From NCBI GenBank assembly GCA_009760855.2, contig WPIO01000007.1, positions 10,980,001 through 11,044,000 on the forward strand: 64,000 nucleotides of DNA, in the 5' to 3' direction. The number at the start of each line of letters is the position of its first letter. Within the stretch, counting starts at the first letter, position 1. The DNA comes from Cristatella mucedo. Taxonomy: Eukaryota > Bryozoa > Phylactolaemata > Cristatellidae. The notes below the pieces were generated by a model. It worked only from the letters and a program-made list of their open reading frames with translations. It had not been told where the DNA came from and made no database searches. A program made the position numbers and the translations under genes. Below, in pieces: positions 34,528-47,025 of the stretch.

Positions 34528-36534
34528 AGGCCCAACGGTGCTCGGACGCAGCTCCTCAGGTGGCTTACTCCAGCAGCTCGCTCGATCGGTCCAGCCGCCG
34601 CTCATCATGCAGCGGCTGGACGGCTGGACGGCTGGACGTGCCATCGCTGTAAGCGAGTCCTCGCGATGGCCACGAGTCGGGGCCGCTAGCTCGTAATAGA
34701 GTATGGACGTCGTTCTGGAGCAATGTACTGACACGTAGCAAAGGCTGAGGAGACAGTATCTGTCATAGTCTCCAGGCCTCCATTAAAGACGCACGATTTT
34801 CGAACGGAGCCTTTTGTCTGCCGAAACTCGTCGACCTCGTGGCCCACTTACGGATGCCTCCTCAGTGGTAAATGGCGTTGATTGATGCTCAAATCTTCTT
34901 TAGACTTTTGATCTGGCTTATGTCAAAAGTGAGGTCAAACCTAATTTTTTCGTATTGTCAAGCTTTGCAACGGGTTTAAGCCAGTGACCCGAATGTAAAT
35001 ATGATTTAGTTTGATCTCATTGGTGCTTTTTGAATGCTTACTGTTTATTTCTACAGTTCTGATTCAACTTGCTTCGGCACTGCACGCGAGTTTCCATTTC
35101 TATTCATTTCAACAATTTACCAATGCGCGCTTCCACACCTGTTTCGATCAGCTTTCCTACTCCTTTGCGAACTTTTTGTTGTTGAAACCAGCAACCTAAT
35201 ATACGAATACGTAGATTCGCTTACTGGCGGCTCTTTACAATGGCTTTAGACTATACGTATGTTTTGGCAGAGTACTGAGCTGGGCTTAAATAATTCCTAA
35301 GAGCCAGATTCTCAGTTTTATTTTAAGCAAGTCAGAAAGGCGTCCGACATTGGCTCTGTGTACTGTACTCCGAGTAGTGACCTGTGGGTAGAGTAGAGGG
35401 ACGTCAGCATATACTTGAGCGAAATTAGATTAACAGATTAGACTAGCGAGATGTGGTTCGATTGGCCAACCATGCTGCCGTTTTTTGATGAGTTCGATTT
35501 TCGATGTTAAGCTGCTGACAGATTTTCACGCTGGCCGACGTGCTGCCTAATTCCTAATTGAGTGAAGGCCTTTTAAGCACCAACTCGTCTATTTCTGCTG
35601 GCGACGCGTCTGACTTGGAGGCTGCTACGTAGAGGTCCCTGCATACTGGCGCTGGTTGTCCGGAAAGAGTGATCGGCAGGTGGGTAGCGATAGCCAGATT
35701 CAGTGGCTTAACATTTGTGCCACTCATACTAGTCAGTCTCTGGGCTCGGCATGCGAGAACTAGCTACAATCTTCCACTTAACCGAAGGCTAACCGAAGTA
35801 TTTCAAGGGGCCGTGCTGGCTGCTCCGTGGCACCCACCTCATCTAATCGCTCGCCCACGGCTGGCTAACGCCCAAATTCAAGCTGCAAATTTTTTATTCG
35901 GAGCTTAGCCTCTGTTCGGGTACTTGATATTCTCGCAGCCAGGTTGAAGGGCGGATGACAGCTCAGACAATGGCTGGCAGAGCAGTCGTTCTGCCGGCGG
36001 TACTGATTCCTGCAGGCTGAAGTGATGGGCCCCATTGTCTGGTGACCGGACACTGCTGGCCACTAAACGTCAGCTGCTCGAAGCGGACTGACTCGGCGGC
36101 TGCAACCATAAGCTGCTAAGCATCGGAGCAAGTCCGAAGTTGCTGTCACGACGCTTGGCTTCATCGTGGCATCAGCAGCCTTGACATGAAAAATGCTAAA
36201 AAAAAGGCGAAAATACGGCTGTTATCAAGACAGGCAATGAAAGCAAATGGCAGCCGCCTGACTTCGATAACCGCTATCTGTCACTGCCTCTGTCTGCCAG
36301 GGAGTGCTCAAGGCAATTCAGACGAGCCTCCGGGCAAGTCCCTTTTGCAGCAGACCTGGCTAGAGGTTAAGGTTCAGCATCCCCTTAAAAAGGTCAGGTG
36401 ACTCAACTGACCCATTTGTGAAATGGCACGAGTGAAGTATCTGCTTGCAGTAGGCAATAAAATATTGCTTACTGCAGGAAGCCAGCTCACAACCTGGATC
36501 ATTAAGCCCAGCAAACTACCACTGGGTTAAGATA
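34528..36534. other. Unassigned DNA
   Basis: No gene recognised. A 10-bp inverted repeat (GTCCAGCCGC / GCGGCTGGAC) and three GGCTGGAC units lie at about 34589-34638. Confidence 0.45.
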
Positions 36535-37400
36535 AAGATTAATAACGATATGACATTTCCATAGCGCCCTAACAGAATTAAGTCTTTTTCTATGCATTTA
36601 CCATGTGCAAGGAAGGAAGCATTTCAGATAGTTAGTAATAACAAGCATAGTTTCAGAATGCACAATCATACAAGGGACAATTCCCACCGATGTAGAACGT
36701 GCTGTGAGGAGCAGGTGCGTTTTTAGCTACTTCTTAAATGACGACGAGTCAGGGGCTGTCGTGTTGTCAGTCTGGAATGTGTTCTCGGCTTTGGGAACAT
36801 ATAAACTAAAAGCTCGGTCGCCAAAGTATTTGAGGTTGGCTAGAGGCACTGCTAAAAACTTGTCAAAACAGAGGGCAGTACGATGCCCAGCCTGATTCGG
36901 AAGTAGTTTCAATAGGTAGGCTAGAGTCAAAGACTGTATGGACACACAGTGAGGGACACAAACTTAAGTCCATGCTCTGCTTGATTGAGAGTCACTGCAG
37001 GTCGGTGAGAAGCGGTGGAATGTGCTAGTTGCGTCGCTCATGACAGAGAAGCCTGGTTACTGATTTTGCACCAGCTGTAAGTGTTTTATTGAGCAGACTA
37101 GAATACCTTCCAGCGATGAGTTACAGAAGTCGCAACAGGTTGTCACAAACGTAAGAACCAACTGATGTGTGATATCGCTGTCTAAGCAGGCCAAAATCGT
37201 TGCCAAATATACTTTGCTTAAAGTATGTAGACTCGACTGAGGAGCTGATGTGGTCGTCTAGTGCAAAGTTCCTTCGGAACTGGACGCTCAGATTGAGTGC
37301 AGATGCCGCATGAGATATGCTGGCTGACCCCATTTTGAGGGTTAGGCTTTCCAACTTTTCAGTAGTTGACTAGGTTTGCCAGTAACTAGTAAGTCAGCTT
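36535..37400 (-). mobile_element. L2 LINE 3' half, decayed
   Basis: On minus, 37354-37121 encodes SLTLKMGSASISHAASALNL and LDDHISSSVESTYFK. Further on, 36945-36727 encodes LAYLLKLLPNQAGHRTA and LKYFGDRAFSLYVPKAENT. These are the L2 C-terminal blocks in order, with frameshifts. The tail side (36560-36610) has CATAGCGCCCTAACAGAATT on plus. Confidence 0.8.
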
Positions 37401-39439
37401 CATCGTCAGGCCTCCGCAATCAATTTCTAGACAGGCATTGAGCCGCACGAGGGATGCTACTACCCTACTACTGCTGATGGTCTCCTGGCGAGTTCTGGTG
37501 AGTCCCCCTGCCTGTCAGGCACCCACCCCCAGCATAGCCGCAGGGGTTCGGGCTGAGTCACGGTGACTATTCAATGCATCACCAGCACTTGATCTACAGC
37601 CTCAGGATAAATCTCTGCCCTTTTTCGGACTCTCATTGAATCTTTTGTGTGCACCGGACCACTGACTTGGGATACAGGCAGATATGTCGGTCGGCCAACG
37701 GCTGAGACCGGTGCAAAGCAGCACAGGTCGTATCTTCAGTCCAGCTGCTGGAGTTATTTGGCCGCGGGTAGTAGAGCAACAGCTTACCAGCCCGTTTCAG
37801 TGATATTTGTGCCAATCTGTGTGATATTGGTACCTACCAGCAGATGCTGGACTTTTTTTGGCGCACACCGGATAAGACTGCTTTAAATGTGCTTCATCCT
37901 GTGACTCAGCGAAACAAAACGGCTGCGACCAAACCACTCATGTCACCATAATATCTTTCATGCTTGCTAGAAAGTATAGTGCGGATTTTGTAAGTGTTCG
38001 ATGCTAGTGCTTGGCAGGTAATGCCCCAGAAGCTATCGTCAAGGAAAGGGCTCTGGATCGAGCCGACACACGGTGCTCTGGGTAGAAAACACGAGTGCTA
38101 ACGTTCTGATTGCTGCTGCGTGCACCTATAATAATTTCTTTGTCATTAAGACCTTGCCTGTGAGTTTATCTCCATTGTCACTGGGCTACGACCTTTGCTA
38201 CCTAGCTAGTTCTAAAAGCCGGAACAGAAAATCTTCTCAAATCATCGTCGTAAGAAATTGAATCCATACACTTCAGCAAATCCTAAAACCAAAGAGTGTG
38301 CAAGTTGAAATTCCATGTGCAACTCCGGCCAAGAATTGCTACATTTGGTTAAGAGCCTCCTTTGAGCAAAATCCCACTGGAGGATTTACGGTAAAGTACT
38401 TTCACATTCTTTTACCAAGTCTAGCTTACCATGCCGGTACGGCTCATTCAGTTTGCCGGGAAGAGTTGTATGCAATTTGTTCTCAGTACTTTGTGTGGAG
38501 ATGACGAGCAAACATTTTTGGACCACGCAGGCAGAATAACTCATTTCATAGGTTCAGTAGCCAGACGTACGCAACAGAAGTAGTCACGTGCTAGGGACAG
38601 TAAGCAGGAAGCATGCCATGCGTGGGTATGGCTGTGATGGCTGTCCGTGCTGCTGCTGTTGATTTCGTTGGCACCCGATAGGCTTGCCGAATACCATCGA
38701 AGGCTCTTTAATGGCCCATCACCTCAAGCAAGAGCACGGAGACGGCAATAACTTGCCTTAGGGCAGCACCAAAGTAGGGCACAGGCCAGTCTGCAAGTAA
38801 CTCATCCTGGCAGGCGCCCATCCCCCCCAGCCCTCTCACCCCCTCGTCTGGCTTGCCCCTTAGCTCCCTGCTCTACAGCTTGCGTTTCCCAATACGTTCA
38901 GGCACTAACTTTAATGTGCGCTGGCTCTTTGGATGCCACCTCACCTTACAGGTGAACAGACACCATATAGGACGGGAAAATGTAATTATGGTTTCTAGAC
39001 GCATTCTTAGAGCTCACCATCCTCTTAAGACAGTTGAAAGTCCAACTGTGCCTAGCTGCTGCAGGAGCGATGCTGTCTGGAAGCCTGCGAGCAGTGACAG
39101 AGTCGCTGGTTTGAAGAACAACCAGGGAACGACGAACGAATGCTCCAATCAAGAATCTACAGCCAGCACCATGCTTGTCATGGAAAGGCAAACAGCCTCG
39201 ACTGCCTCGCTCAGCCAGAATTCCCAAAAATCCGGCAGTGCACGGTTACATATTATTATTGTTAATATTATCATGCATCTTGCTAGCTGCATGTCCTGGT
39301 ACCCAGCAGAGCATAGCTTTGCTAAGTCTTCCTTATGGGCAAGCCAGCTAGGAAAACCTAGCCCAAAGAAATCATCACTACGTTGTTCTGCCCACTCCGT
39401 GACTACCTCTTACAGATCTTAGCAGGGCTTAGCTGTTGG
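37401..39439. other. Unassigned DNA
   Basis: No confident gene. A 190-codon open stretch at 38853-39422 (plus) begins at a TTG, has no recognised domain, and may be chance. Confidence 0.4.
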
Positions 39440-41160
39440 TCGCCATGCTGCCTCCGTGCTTGGCTTGCTAGGAACCTTTAGTTATCGGACTGTGTGGAAT
39501 GATTAGCTCTGAAACCAGACTGGAACTTGATTGCTAGGATTGAAGTTTACACGTAAGAGTTCGGCTGGTCTGTTGCAACTTGTTGCAGTGTCTTTGGTAA
39601 GAACTGCTGAAGGGAAACTGGGCGAAAGCTGCTCACATTTTCTTGGTTTTGTATTGCCTTCTTAATTCATAGCCTGACTTCGGCTTTTTTGCTTGGGGCA
39701 CGAACGTGTCATGAGGCTAAGAGCACATGTACCATGTTAGTTTGTCATTGCAGAGTAGATCTGTGCGTCGTAAAAGTAGGGCAGTGGGTGTAGAGTGCAG
39801 AGGACTCGCAGCTTTCTTTGATTGGAAGACAAATTTCAGGATGAGGTCGCCCACGGCTATCTTGAGAGTAGACACTGAAGTACTGCATGGAATTGAGGGA
39901 AGGAAGCCCTGTGGGGTTGTTACAGAGGAACATGAGTCCTGAAGGGATGCTACTACCTTAGGGGTGAAATCTCTTATCTTGTCTATCTCGCTGACACAGA
40001 AGCTAGAATAGCGATAAGATAGACCGCTACAAGATCACTAAGTAAGGAGCTAACCCAGGAGCGGTTAAGGAGATGGTTGATTGTCGACATCTACATTTTT
40101 GAATTTCGCATCTGTGATTCAACAATATTTTCATATAAGCCAGACTTTGCCTTAGCTATGATGGATTGCTAGGATTGACAGTAGTCCTAATTTGCCTATC
40201 GATGGACAGTCAATCCTGACCTTTAGAAAGTTTACTCAGCACAGGCTTAGTAGATCTAGTTAGTTTAATGTCTGCGGTAAACCAATGGCCCTCTTGGCGA
40301 GCTCGAACAGTGCACCTGGTCAGAGGTGTAAACTCGTCGAAAAAATGAGCTAGTGCCGTGTTGTAGCATTCCACAAATGATTACATGGCGAAAGGCGGAT
40401 TGAACAGCAGGGGGGAGAAGATATTCTCTCGCTGACAGCATTGACGTCAATGTTCTTAAGGTTTCGCCTTTCACATGTGACTTTAGATGAGGAGGAGGGC
40501 AATGTCAACTGAATGACATATGCCTGTGTTAAGATTAGTGGAATCCGGTAGTAATAGGCGACGATGGCATACAGTCTTTAGGAGAAACTATCGTTGTGTG
40601 TGTCATTTCTATGTGAGTAGGGTCATGCACATGAGCCCCAATAAAGAATGAGTCAGTCAGTGCACGCAAATCGCTGCAGAAGCGGTCAGATAAGTTATCA
40701 AAATGAATTTTTAAATCACCCATAACGAAGTAAGATCAATTTATTGCACGCAGAATCAAACTTAGATCAGATAAATCTGAGATAAATGAGAGTTGGTATG
40801 TAGGGGCGACAGACCATTGCCACAATTGACAGCTTGCTGTCCGACGAACTCAAAACGAGAGATTCGGAGGACTGCTTTGAAAGGATTGCAAACTGTTTGA
40901 AATTAAGGTAGGGACGACCGATAATGGGGACACCAAACCATTTTGATGGATCTAGGGCTATGAAGGAGGAAGGAGTTGCCTTTAGGGGTTGCGTTCGTTA
41001 TGGTCGGATGGGTAATCGATTTTTGCCATGTGGTAGCCATTTTGGTCAAAGTGAACAGGTCAATCCATTCTCGGTAACTATGCCATATATTATTAAGAGT
41101 TTATTGCAGATTGAGCCTGAATTCTAAAAACAAATGGACCGCCGGGGGTATAGCGGGCCT
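39440..41160 (-). mobile_element. L2 LINE relic spanning endonuclease to reverse transcriptase
   Basis: On minus, about 41090-40740 gives a broken N-terminal endonuclease region with a FTLTKMATTW-like segment. 40723-40535 encodes MGDLKIHFDNLSDRF and HVHDPTHIEMTHTTIV, decayed forms of the endonuclease motifs usually written GDFNIHxD and PTHxxGHTLD. 40500-39740 is linker. 39720-39440 matches the RT N-terminal region also seen near 48.1 kb (AGACTGGAACTTGATTGCTA on plus). It has the longest 5' extent of any L2 copy here. Several stops are present, and the glycine and aspartate of the motif are partly replaced. The RT core and 3' end are missing on the low-coordinate side. Confidence 0.72.
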
Positions 41161-44100
41161 GATGACCACTAAGTTTGATTATTAATACAATAGGCTTAAC
41201 CTCAAAGGTTCTATATAAATGCATGACAGGCACTGCTGTGGCCTGTATTCGTTAGCCATAGAGGCGCTACATATTCGCTGCACCTACCCTAACCCTACGA
41301 TTGAAAATAAATCAGAATCACTTTGAGTCGTCTAAGCCCAGAGGTCTTTACACATCCGGTTTCTAATGATTATAATTTCTGAACCCCTTATAACATCTGC
41401 CACTATTAAAATCTTACGCTTAAAAGCGTGCACGTTTCGCCGGACCCTTGCTAAATAGGGGCCGTCCTCCACCAGGCCAATATAGGAAACCTAACACAGC
41501 CGCCTAAGGTATTCGCTTGCCTAGGGTCTAGCCATCTCACCAGTATCTGACATAAAGTGCAACCAAGAATTTTCATATGCCTTTTTTTCAGTTGTTGCCA
41601 TAGCAGTCTTTTCTTCATTACCACCAACGACAGGCGTCAGAGCATCGACGGATATTCAAAGCACATTTGGCACCCTGAGTTTCCGGACGAACTTGTCACC
41701 AGCAAATCATTTGGCTAAAAAGCATGCGAACAACCATAGTTTCAGCGCTCTTTGAAAAGGTACCCGAAATGATGTCAAAACAAGAACGTGATTAGTTCAC
41801 ACAACACAAGGACGAGCAAACCTCCACCGACCCATGAGCAATTATGACTTCGACTTATCGTGGTCATCCCTTGCAGAGTCTAATCCAGGTTGTTGTGTCA
41901 TTGTGGATATTCCACGATGCATGGTTCATAATCGGCTGCTTTGACATGCCTGTTAGACACCACTGAACCCGAAGGCTAGGGCAGAAATTTGATCACCTAC
42001 GGCAGCTGAAGGATGAGCTGCTGCACTCCAGTCGGACATCAAACGATGAACCCTACTCTTTTATCCACTAGCAGAGAGAGGAAGGAGCTGGTCACGCCTG
42101 GAAGATGAGACATTGATTGCAGAAAACTAGCAATCATTGCGAGAATTGTGGGGCATGCGCAGAGAAGGAAGCACAGAATAATTGCATGCAGAGCCACCAA
42201 GCTGCTTTCCTGAAGTCATATCCCGAGATCTTACGGTGCTATACCAATTCGAGTGCACTCGTTCAATAATGGGAGACTTCGGTTCGACCTGACTCTTCTA
42301 CGAGAGGCAGAGATAAACAACTGCTTCGGCTGCCGTCGGGGCCCTTTATGGGTTCAGCCATTTTCATTCGTTGCTGGGGGTCACTTGGTAAGTGTGATCT
42401 CACTTCAACAGACAATTCCGATTAGTTTTCTTTGTATAGAAGAAAACGCCAAAGTGCGACCGGATCCTGTTATTAGCATTGTCGTTTCAGGCAACTGGAT
42501 AGGCACAAGGGAACTGATTCTGAATGTTGAACGCTGCGATTAGTGCCACCATCATTGAGGCATCTCCTCATTCTTTAGAGGCCGAAAACAGAATAAAAGG
42601 AGGCAACACTGACTCGCGGGCAAAAGCGACGGATTGTCAGCTTTTTTTAATTGCGGCTCAGGTGTGAAAGACATTGAGCGATCGCCGGAGCCTACCCGCC
42701 TACTTGCCGACCGTACAGGCACACCGGCACGGTGCCTTCTGCTGATCGACCCTTCCCTTGGCCCATTGCTACATTGCCCGGCATTTGTTAGCGAGCGACC
42801 CCCGACTGCAATCATCTGCAATTAATGGCTGAGGCGCTATTAGCCCAGGCACAATGATTATGAGAGATAGGAGCCTGTAGATCCAGTATGCAAGCAGCTC
42901 GTGCAGCTATTCCTGGTGAATGCCGCAGTTGGCTGCAGCAGTTGGCATTATAGAGCGCTCTGGGCGGGCACCTGAGCCACCTGATACCCGCCTTATCTCA
43001 GCTCGAGGCACCTGCATGCCCTGGAGTGGAATCGTTCTGGCTGCGGCGCTCTCACAATTTATTCAAATGATTGGTTCGGAAATGTGTCTTATCATAGCAT
43101 CTCCCAGTAAGGTTTGCACAGGTCGTCGTAGTCTTGCCAGGATATGGAGCCTATTCGTTAGAATGTAAACGCGTACAGGGTTTTGATCCATTCCCGTGCA
43201 CGGTGCACTTACGAATGCTCTTGGGTGCTCGTGTATGTTATACATGTGTGTGCATGAGCGCTAGCCTTATTGAGTGAACAAGTGTGTAAACCTTATACAT
43301 ACCTATAATTTGTATGCGACTCCATTTCGTGTGAAAATTTTCCGATGAATTAAATGAAATATGGTACTGAAATGTTGCGAGGAAACACATTAAGCCATGA
43401 AAAAGAGCACATCAAGCCTATTCATCTATAAAGCCAAACGAGTCATTAATTGACATAAGTTTAAGAAGAGACCAGGGAGATTATGTCTTACAATGAGTAG
43501 GGGCTGAACCCACATAGATTTTCTATGCCAGAAGACTGCAACCGGCAATGACCACAGTGCAAAATCTATTTGAAGCCATCGACTACTTCCCTTAGCTCTG
43601 GTCAAACAAGTATCATCACTACTGGCTGGATAACAGCTAGCCTGCAAGAAACATTTTTTAGAGGCATTATATACCTTTATTACTGGTTTGTATTTATGAA
43701 TATTAGTATAGACTAGTTGATGACTGACAGCAAAGGTAGGTTCGTGCATTTAACTCTGAAGATGTATATGAATCTTCTGAAAAAATTAATACAACCCATG
43801 ACACGACATAGTAATTTTCTAAAGGCCTTTTGAGATCATAGTTTGGCTTGCTCTCAAAATAAACCCCGAGATTATGATTAGACATATTAGTTTTATGGAG
43901 CTACGGACCGAGAAGTCAGTCCCTTAAAGCCCTAGCATGTCCTTCGCTTCGTTTTAACCTGGAAGCGCTGAATGCAATCCATACGTAGGAAGCGTACAGC
44001 ATGCTGCTCAATCATTAGGTCAGAAGGCTTCCCTTTTACAGAAGGCTTCCTTTCTATAACGAAGTTAACTTTTGCAATGATTTTCTGCGGCTCCTAGAGG

Positions 44101-45691
44101 TAGGCCTTCATATGTAATCATCCTCATTCGCTTCCCAAATCTGCTCAATGTTGTTATAGGCAGAACTTGCAAGAAATCGACACTGTTCGTGTGATTACTC
44201 TATTTATCTAGAGCATATACTCTGCGAGAGTGCATGGTAATCTACAGGATGTTGGTTCTTTAAGCAGCATGACCTTTTGTGACTCCTCAACTAAAACCAA
44301 GAGATACATAGGCAGATATGAAATAGCATATGCAAGTGGTAGCTTGAAAGAACAGAGATTATCGTTGGCACTCATTTCTTATCTGTGGCTTAATTCATAC
44401 AGGTAAAGGTTGGCTTATTTAACAGAATCCTTTATATTGAGGCAGAACAGCCTTAACGGCGATGACCACCCACGATTGCAGGGGAAGCAAGGCAAAGCCT
44501 GCAGTTTAGTGCAATCTACAACAAAGTAATAAAAACAGTGTCTGATTTTTAGACAAAATTCCATATGATGCTTGGCATCGCCCCTTTTTCAAAGGAGTGC
44601 AGAATATGTCCCTGCTTGGTAGCATGCAGATCATTAGTCTGCTCAGATTGCCTTATGATGTAAAGATCAAGGTCAAACTGCTGCTGCTGCTGTCCGTTCG
44701 CATGGGAAGCTGTTAGGCTTGGGCCAAAGTGGCACAGTACTTAATCCATTTTATTTAGGAAATACAGCAACAGCTTAATGAGATGAGGCTGGTAATGCAT
44801 TCTTACCAAGCCTGGAAGCATGCTTAGTATATGACTACTTCAAGAGATTGCTTGCCACCACATAAAAGTGGTTTGAGCTATGACAGGCGTACGAAAGCTT
44901 AAGTTTAATCTATTATATAATCACAGCTCTGAAGTTAGAACTTGAGACCGGCTTGTTGTCTCTCTAGGTAGCAGTTGCATTGATATAGATCTGAATAGCA
45001 AAGAATCGCTGTAACTCGTCAGCGGTCATTGACTGCCGTGAGAAAAGTTAACTATAGCATGATATGGCAGCATGGGAAGCAGAATAAATAGTTCGTCTGC
45101 TGGCCAACTGCTCACTCTTTTCTTTGAAGCCTAATCGGAGTATTTCCGGTTTCTGTCTGCATGTGTGAAGTGATGAATGCGTGATGAATGCATGCTTTGG
45201 TCTAATAAAAGCAGGACTAGAAGTCTCGAATATCCAGCCATACCAGGAAAGTACCCTGTTACTATGAACAAAATGCTCATAACTAAGATTATGAACGTGC
45301 ATCACGTGCATGCAAATCCATGATGGTGAGACATCCTTGCGAGTGCACGTGGTCAGGCATCACTGATAACTTGTAGTAAAGTAAAAGATTTTTCCTTCGG
45401 GATACGTATTTGCCATCTGCAACATTTCCTGCACATGGGCATTGATATTCACTCATTCATTTTCAGGTTTAAAGAACCTGCATTCCAATGTCACGTATGC
45501 ATCCGAAGGCAAGCCTATGCACTCCACATGCATGCATATGCACTGTGTCTTCAAGAACGTGCAAGCAGTCACACTTCTTTTCCGACACTGGATCTATTCT
45601 AGACTGGAGCCACTTCAACACCTAGGGCTTTAGATATGCCAGTGCCTCCTAGCCCCCTCCATGCAATGTGCATACGCCTCGTGTGCATGTT
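41161..45691. other. Largest unassigned stretch (about 4.5 kb)
   Basis: No gene, RNA or repeat family recognised on either strand. Open frames such as 42253-42543 and 43426-43749 are short and featureless. A GC-richer patch at about 42600-43050 is the only compositional feature. Conserved non-coding DNA could be here but cannot be seen without comparison. Confidence 0.45.
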
Positions 45692-45729
45692 CGTGTGTGT
45701 GTGTTTTGTGTGTGTGTGTGTGTGTGTGC
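45692..45729. repeat. (GT)n microsatellite
   Basis: GT dinucleotides with a TTTT interruption. Confidence 0.9.
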
Positions 45730-45878
45730 TAGCATCCATGCAGCCCAGAACGATAAGCCGGATGAGCTGATCAACTGAGTCAGCCTCTCATACTCAGTCC
45801 AGAACTGGCTAATGAGCCCTTCACCTGTCAGTCCTGCTCAGCTGTCAGTTTCGGAAGCTGCAGGAGCTGAGCAAAGAA

Positions 45879-45897
45879 ATATATATATATATATATA
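45879..45897. repeat. (AT)n microsatellite
   Basis: Pure AT run, 20 bases ahead of a CT tract. Confidence 0.85.
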
Positions 45898-45915
45898 GTT
45901 GCCTGCCATAATGTC

Positions 45916-45917
<2 letters not shown>

Positions 45918-45988
<71 letters not shown>
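45918..45988. repeat. (CT)n microsatellite
   Basis: About 70 bases of pure CT. The Ser/Leu frame here is not a gene. Confidence 0.95.
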
Positions 45989-45990
<2 letters not shown>

Positions 45991-46449
45991 ATCCTCTCTT
46001 TATCTGTATATCAAACAATCAATATATCTATATATCTTTAAAGAATTTGTATTTCTTTTGCTCTTAATCTACCAGCAGAGACGTGTTAAGGCGCCCTCCC
46101 CGAGGGCTCTTCAGGGCTCAATTAGGGCACGGGAATAGCACTTGAAGGTAGACTTTACACATTCTTATCTTTGTCTGAATAGGCCACCACACTGTGGCAT
46201 TGTTCAGCCAGCTGAGAGTGTGATCATCCGGAAGAAGTGCCTAGCTAGGACCTGTCTGCCTTGACACTGGTGGCTTGCAGGATCGCACCATACAATACAT
46301 AACAGCTCGAGAGCTTGGATGAATCTCCCACAGCACTCCGGTGTTTCTCCTGAGAGGAAAACTTGTAGCGTTGCTGAAAATCAACCTGAAAGCACACATG
46401 TTCATAATCGTGCATCCGTGTAAGCCGAACATTTGATGCTGATACAGCT
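45989..46449. other. Unassigned DNA
   Basis: Nothing recognised. Confidence 0.45.
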
Positions 46450-46629
46450 GATAATAATAATAATAATATTGCACTTGATAAAGCGCCCAGAGAGAACTTA
46501 ATATCTTTCTAGGTGCTTTACATTTGCTGCAAAGTGATACGCAATAGAATAGTAAGTAAAATTATGCTTGAAAAACAAACAAAATGAATAACATGGTTAG
46601 GGGTTACATGCACTGGGTCAGCATGCAAA
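46450..46629 (-). mobile_element. L2-A tail, first arm of an inverted pair
   Basis: Plus strand: (TAA)n, GCACTTGATAAAGCGCCC, CTAGGTGCTTTACATTTGCT, then GGTTAGGGGTTACATGCACT and CAGCATGCAAAT. This is the reverse complement of the last 180 bases of L2-A. The same 180 bases recur in opposite orientation at about 46843-47025. Confidence 0.88.
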
Positions 46630-47025
46630 TCGTACAAACCTTAAATCCTTTGGAGACCGTGCATTTAGTTCGTATGCTCCCAAAGCCTGGAACTCCCTCC
46701 CGACCTGCATCAGAACATCCCCTGACCTGACCACATTTAAAAGAAACTTAAAAACACACCTATTTAGGACAGCATTTAGTGGGTCCCTGTGATTCGTCCT
46801 TGTTGTGCTTATGCGTGCTGACACTGTGCATGCTGCCACTAACCACATTTGCATGCTGACCCTGTGCATGTCACCCCTAACCGTATTATTCATTTTGTTT
46901 GTTTTTCAAGCATGATTTTACTTACTATTCTATTGCGTATCACTTTGCAGCAAATGTAAAGCGCCTAGAAAGAGATTAAGTTCTCTGAGGGCGCTTTATC
47001 AAGTGCAATATTATTATTATTATTA
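46630..47025 (+). mobile_element. L2-A 3' segment inverted between minus-strand pieces
   Basis: Starts at CGTACAAACCTTAAATCCTT, encodes GDRAFSSYAPKAWNSLPTC on plus, and ends with GCGCCTAGAAAGAGATTAAG, a GGGCGCTTTATCAAGTGC stem and (ATT)n. Both neighbours are L2-A in minus orientation. The neighbour at 47026 stops at exactly the element position where this segment begins. Confidence 0.88.

Noticed and set aside
46450-47025. Classical twin-priming inversion of L2-A
   Set aside because: Twin priming would place upstream element sequence in the inverted part. Here the inverted part includes the 3' tail, so a different rearrangement is needed.
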